This document shows positions 5,375-5,727 of a DNA stretch of 5,727 nucleotides, in pieces. The position numbers were made by a program, and so were the translations under genes. Positions within the stretch are counted from its first letter, which is position 1, and each line of letters starts with the position of its first letter. The stretch is from an uncultured Frankineae bacterium (lineage in GTDB: Bacteria > Actinomycetota > Actinomycetes > Mycobacteriales > SCTD01): the NCBI GenBank assembly GCA_902805805.1, contig CADCUE010000028.1:1-5727 (forward strand), read 5' to 3'. The notes under the pieces are model-generated. The model was not told the origin of the DNA, made no database searches, and worked only from the letters and a program-made list of their open reading frames with translations.

Positions 5375-5628
5375 CGCCGTACCGGCGTCCGCCGGAGCGG
5401 TGGAGGCGGGATCCGCTTGCCGGCGACCACGTCGGCGCGCGGCACCACCGTGTCGCTGCCGGCGCGGTCGCGCACGACGACGGCCTCGTCGTCCCAGCGC
5501 TGCAGCACCCCGAGCAGGTCGCTGAGGCGGCCGTCCGGCAGGCGCCGGCGCACGACCACGCGCCGGCCGACGTCGGCCTCGGCGAGGGTCACGGCGTAGC
5601 GAGCCCCGGCTGGCTCCTCGGCGGTCAC
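5371..5628 (-). CDS. Small Rv0428c-type SH3-like domain protein
   Basis: An 85-residue protein. Residues 18-73 (ADVGRRVVVRRRLPDG, then LLGVLQRWDDEAVVVRDR, then TVVPRADVVAGKRIPP) look like the beta-barrel, SH3-like domain normally found at the N terminus of Rv0428c-type GNAT acetyltransferases. Here only that domain is present: the frame stops soon after the GKRIPPPP segment, and the next gene is SirB1-like, not an acetyltransferase. GTG 5628 is chosen because a TANNNT box lies just upstream and the domain starts about 17 residues later. An in-frame extension to 5724 would overlap the divergent ferredoxin gene and is unlikely. The stop overlaps the GTG of the SirB1-like gene by four bases. Function is unknown; nucleic-acid or protein binding would be a guess. 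Confidence 0.78.
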   Translation of the reverse strand: MTAEEPAGARYAVTLAEADVGRRVVVRRRLPDGRLSDLLGVLQRWDDEAVVVRDRAGSDTVVPRADVVAGKRIPPPPLRRTPVRR

Positions 5629-5635
5629 GTCAGCG

Positions 5636-5641
5636 ACACTA
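5636..5641 (-). promoter_or_regulatory. -10 box of a probable leaderless promoter for the SH3/SirB1/cysS operon
   Basis: On the reverse strand TAGTGT fits the TANNNT consensus of actinobacterial -10 elements and ends seven bases before GTG 5628. Transcription would then start at or next to the start codon. A recognisable -35 hexamer is absent, and so is a Shine-Dalgarno sequence, both fitting a leaderless mRNA. Nearby, AGCGAC is repeated at 5632-5637 and 5643-5648, eleven bases apart, on the forward strand. Confidence 0.45.
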
Positions 5642-5656
5642 GAGCGACCGCACCGT

Positions 5657-5663
5657 GAGAGGA
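5657..5663 (+). promoter_or_regulatory. Ribosome binding site of fdxA
   Basis: GAGAGGA lies eight bases before GTG 5672 and fixes the ferredoxin start. The 43 bases between the two divergent starts must hold at least part of both promoters. Confidence 0.7.
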
Positions 5664-5671
5664 CCACCGCT

Positions 5672-5727
5672 GTGACGTACGTGATCGCCGAGCCCTGCGT
5701 GGACGTCAAGGACAAGGCCTGCATCGA
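5672..5727 (+). CDS. fdxA: 7Fe ferredoxin, N-terminal part (runs off window end)
   Basis: The first 18 complete codons read VTYVIAEPCVDVKDKACI (GTG start read as Met), the characteristic N terminus of the FdxA-type [3Fe-4S][4Fe-4S] ferredoxin found throughout Actinobacteria. Cys9 and Cys17 correspond to two ligands of the 3Fe-4S cluster. The residue between them that is Cys in 2[4Fe-4S] ferredoxins is not Cys here, as expected for a 3Fe-4S site. The protein is a small cytoplasmic electron carrier, with partners in actinobacteria that include cytochromes P450 and other oxidoreductases. It is transcribed divergently from the SH3/SirB1/cysS operon. The remaining ligands and the C terminus lie outside the window. 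Confidence 0.94.
   Translation, partial: MTYVIAEPCVDVKDKACI

Noticed and set aside
5629..5724. A longer N terminus of the SH3-like protein starting at 5724
   Set aside because: It would run antisense through the start and ribosome binding site of fdxA, and its residues do not resemble the domain. The GTG at 5628 follows a -10 box at leaderless spacing.

Overview
This window is high-GC actinobacterial DNA (Actinomycetota). The evidence is its very strong G/C bias at third codon positions, the frequent GTG starts, two 4-base GTGA-type junctions, and families typical of that phylum: an LpqB propeller fragment, an Rv0428c-type SH3-like domain, and an AbiEi-type winged helix fused to a Vsr/DUF559-like nuclease. 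A Geodermatophilaceae-like source is possible, but the sequence cannot settle the genus.

The left part (1-1995) looks accessory or rearranged. It opens with the reverse-strand, C-terminal propeller part of an lpqB-like lipoprotein gene. Its N-terminal two thirds are absent, and the similarity stops near position 357. A G/C-rich block of short degenerate repeats follows (401-520). A forward gene (670-1617) then encodes an orphan AbiEi-like plus nuclease-like protein. It is flanked by two inverted copies of a 43-45-base repeat (543-585 and 1645-1689). The right copy is extended into a palindromic element ending in a perfect 10-base inverted repeat. The stretch 1618-1995 also carries short repeats, a dyad, and a possible small or frameshifted ORF that abuts the next start.

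The middle holds a secreted SGNH/GDSL hydrolase (1996-3069) with signal peptide, long Pro/Thr linker and catalytic domain. It ends in a threefold 12-base repeat that reiterates the stop codon. It converges on the block to its right.

The right part is a compact reverse-strand operon, transcribed from about 5628 down to 3115. It contains a small SH3-like domain protein, a SirB1/transglutaminase-like protein coupled by a GTGA overlap, and a cysteinyl-tRNA synthetase 22 bases further on. This CysRS has the CGPTVY/HVGN signature, unlike the usual actinobacterial CysS or MshC, so it may be a second or alternative CysRS. A TANNNT box exactly 7 bases before the first GTG suggests a leaderless transcript. 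Divergently, the first 18 codons of a 7Fe ferredoxin gene (fdxA) run off the right edge.

Functionally, the right half looks like ordinary translation and electron-transfer housekeeping. The points most worth a second look are the repeat-bounded AbiEi-nuclease cassette beside a broken lpqB, and the unusual CysRS.
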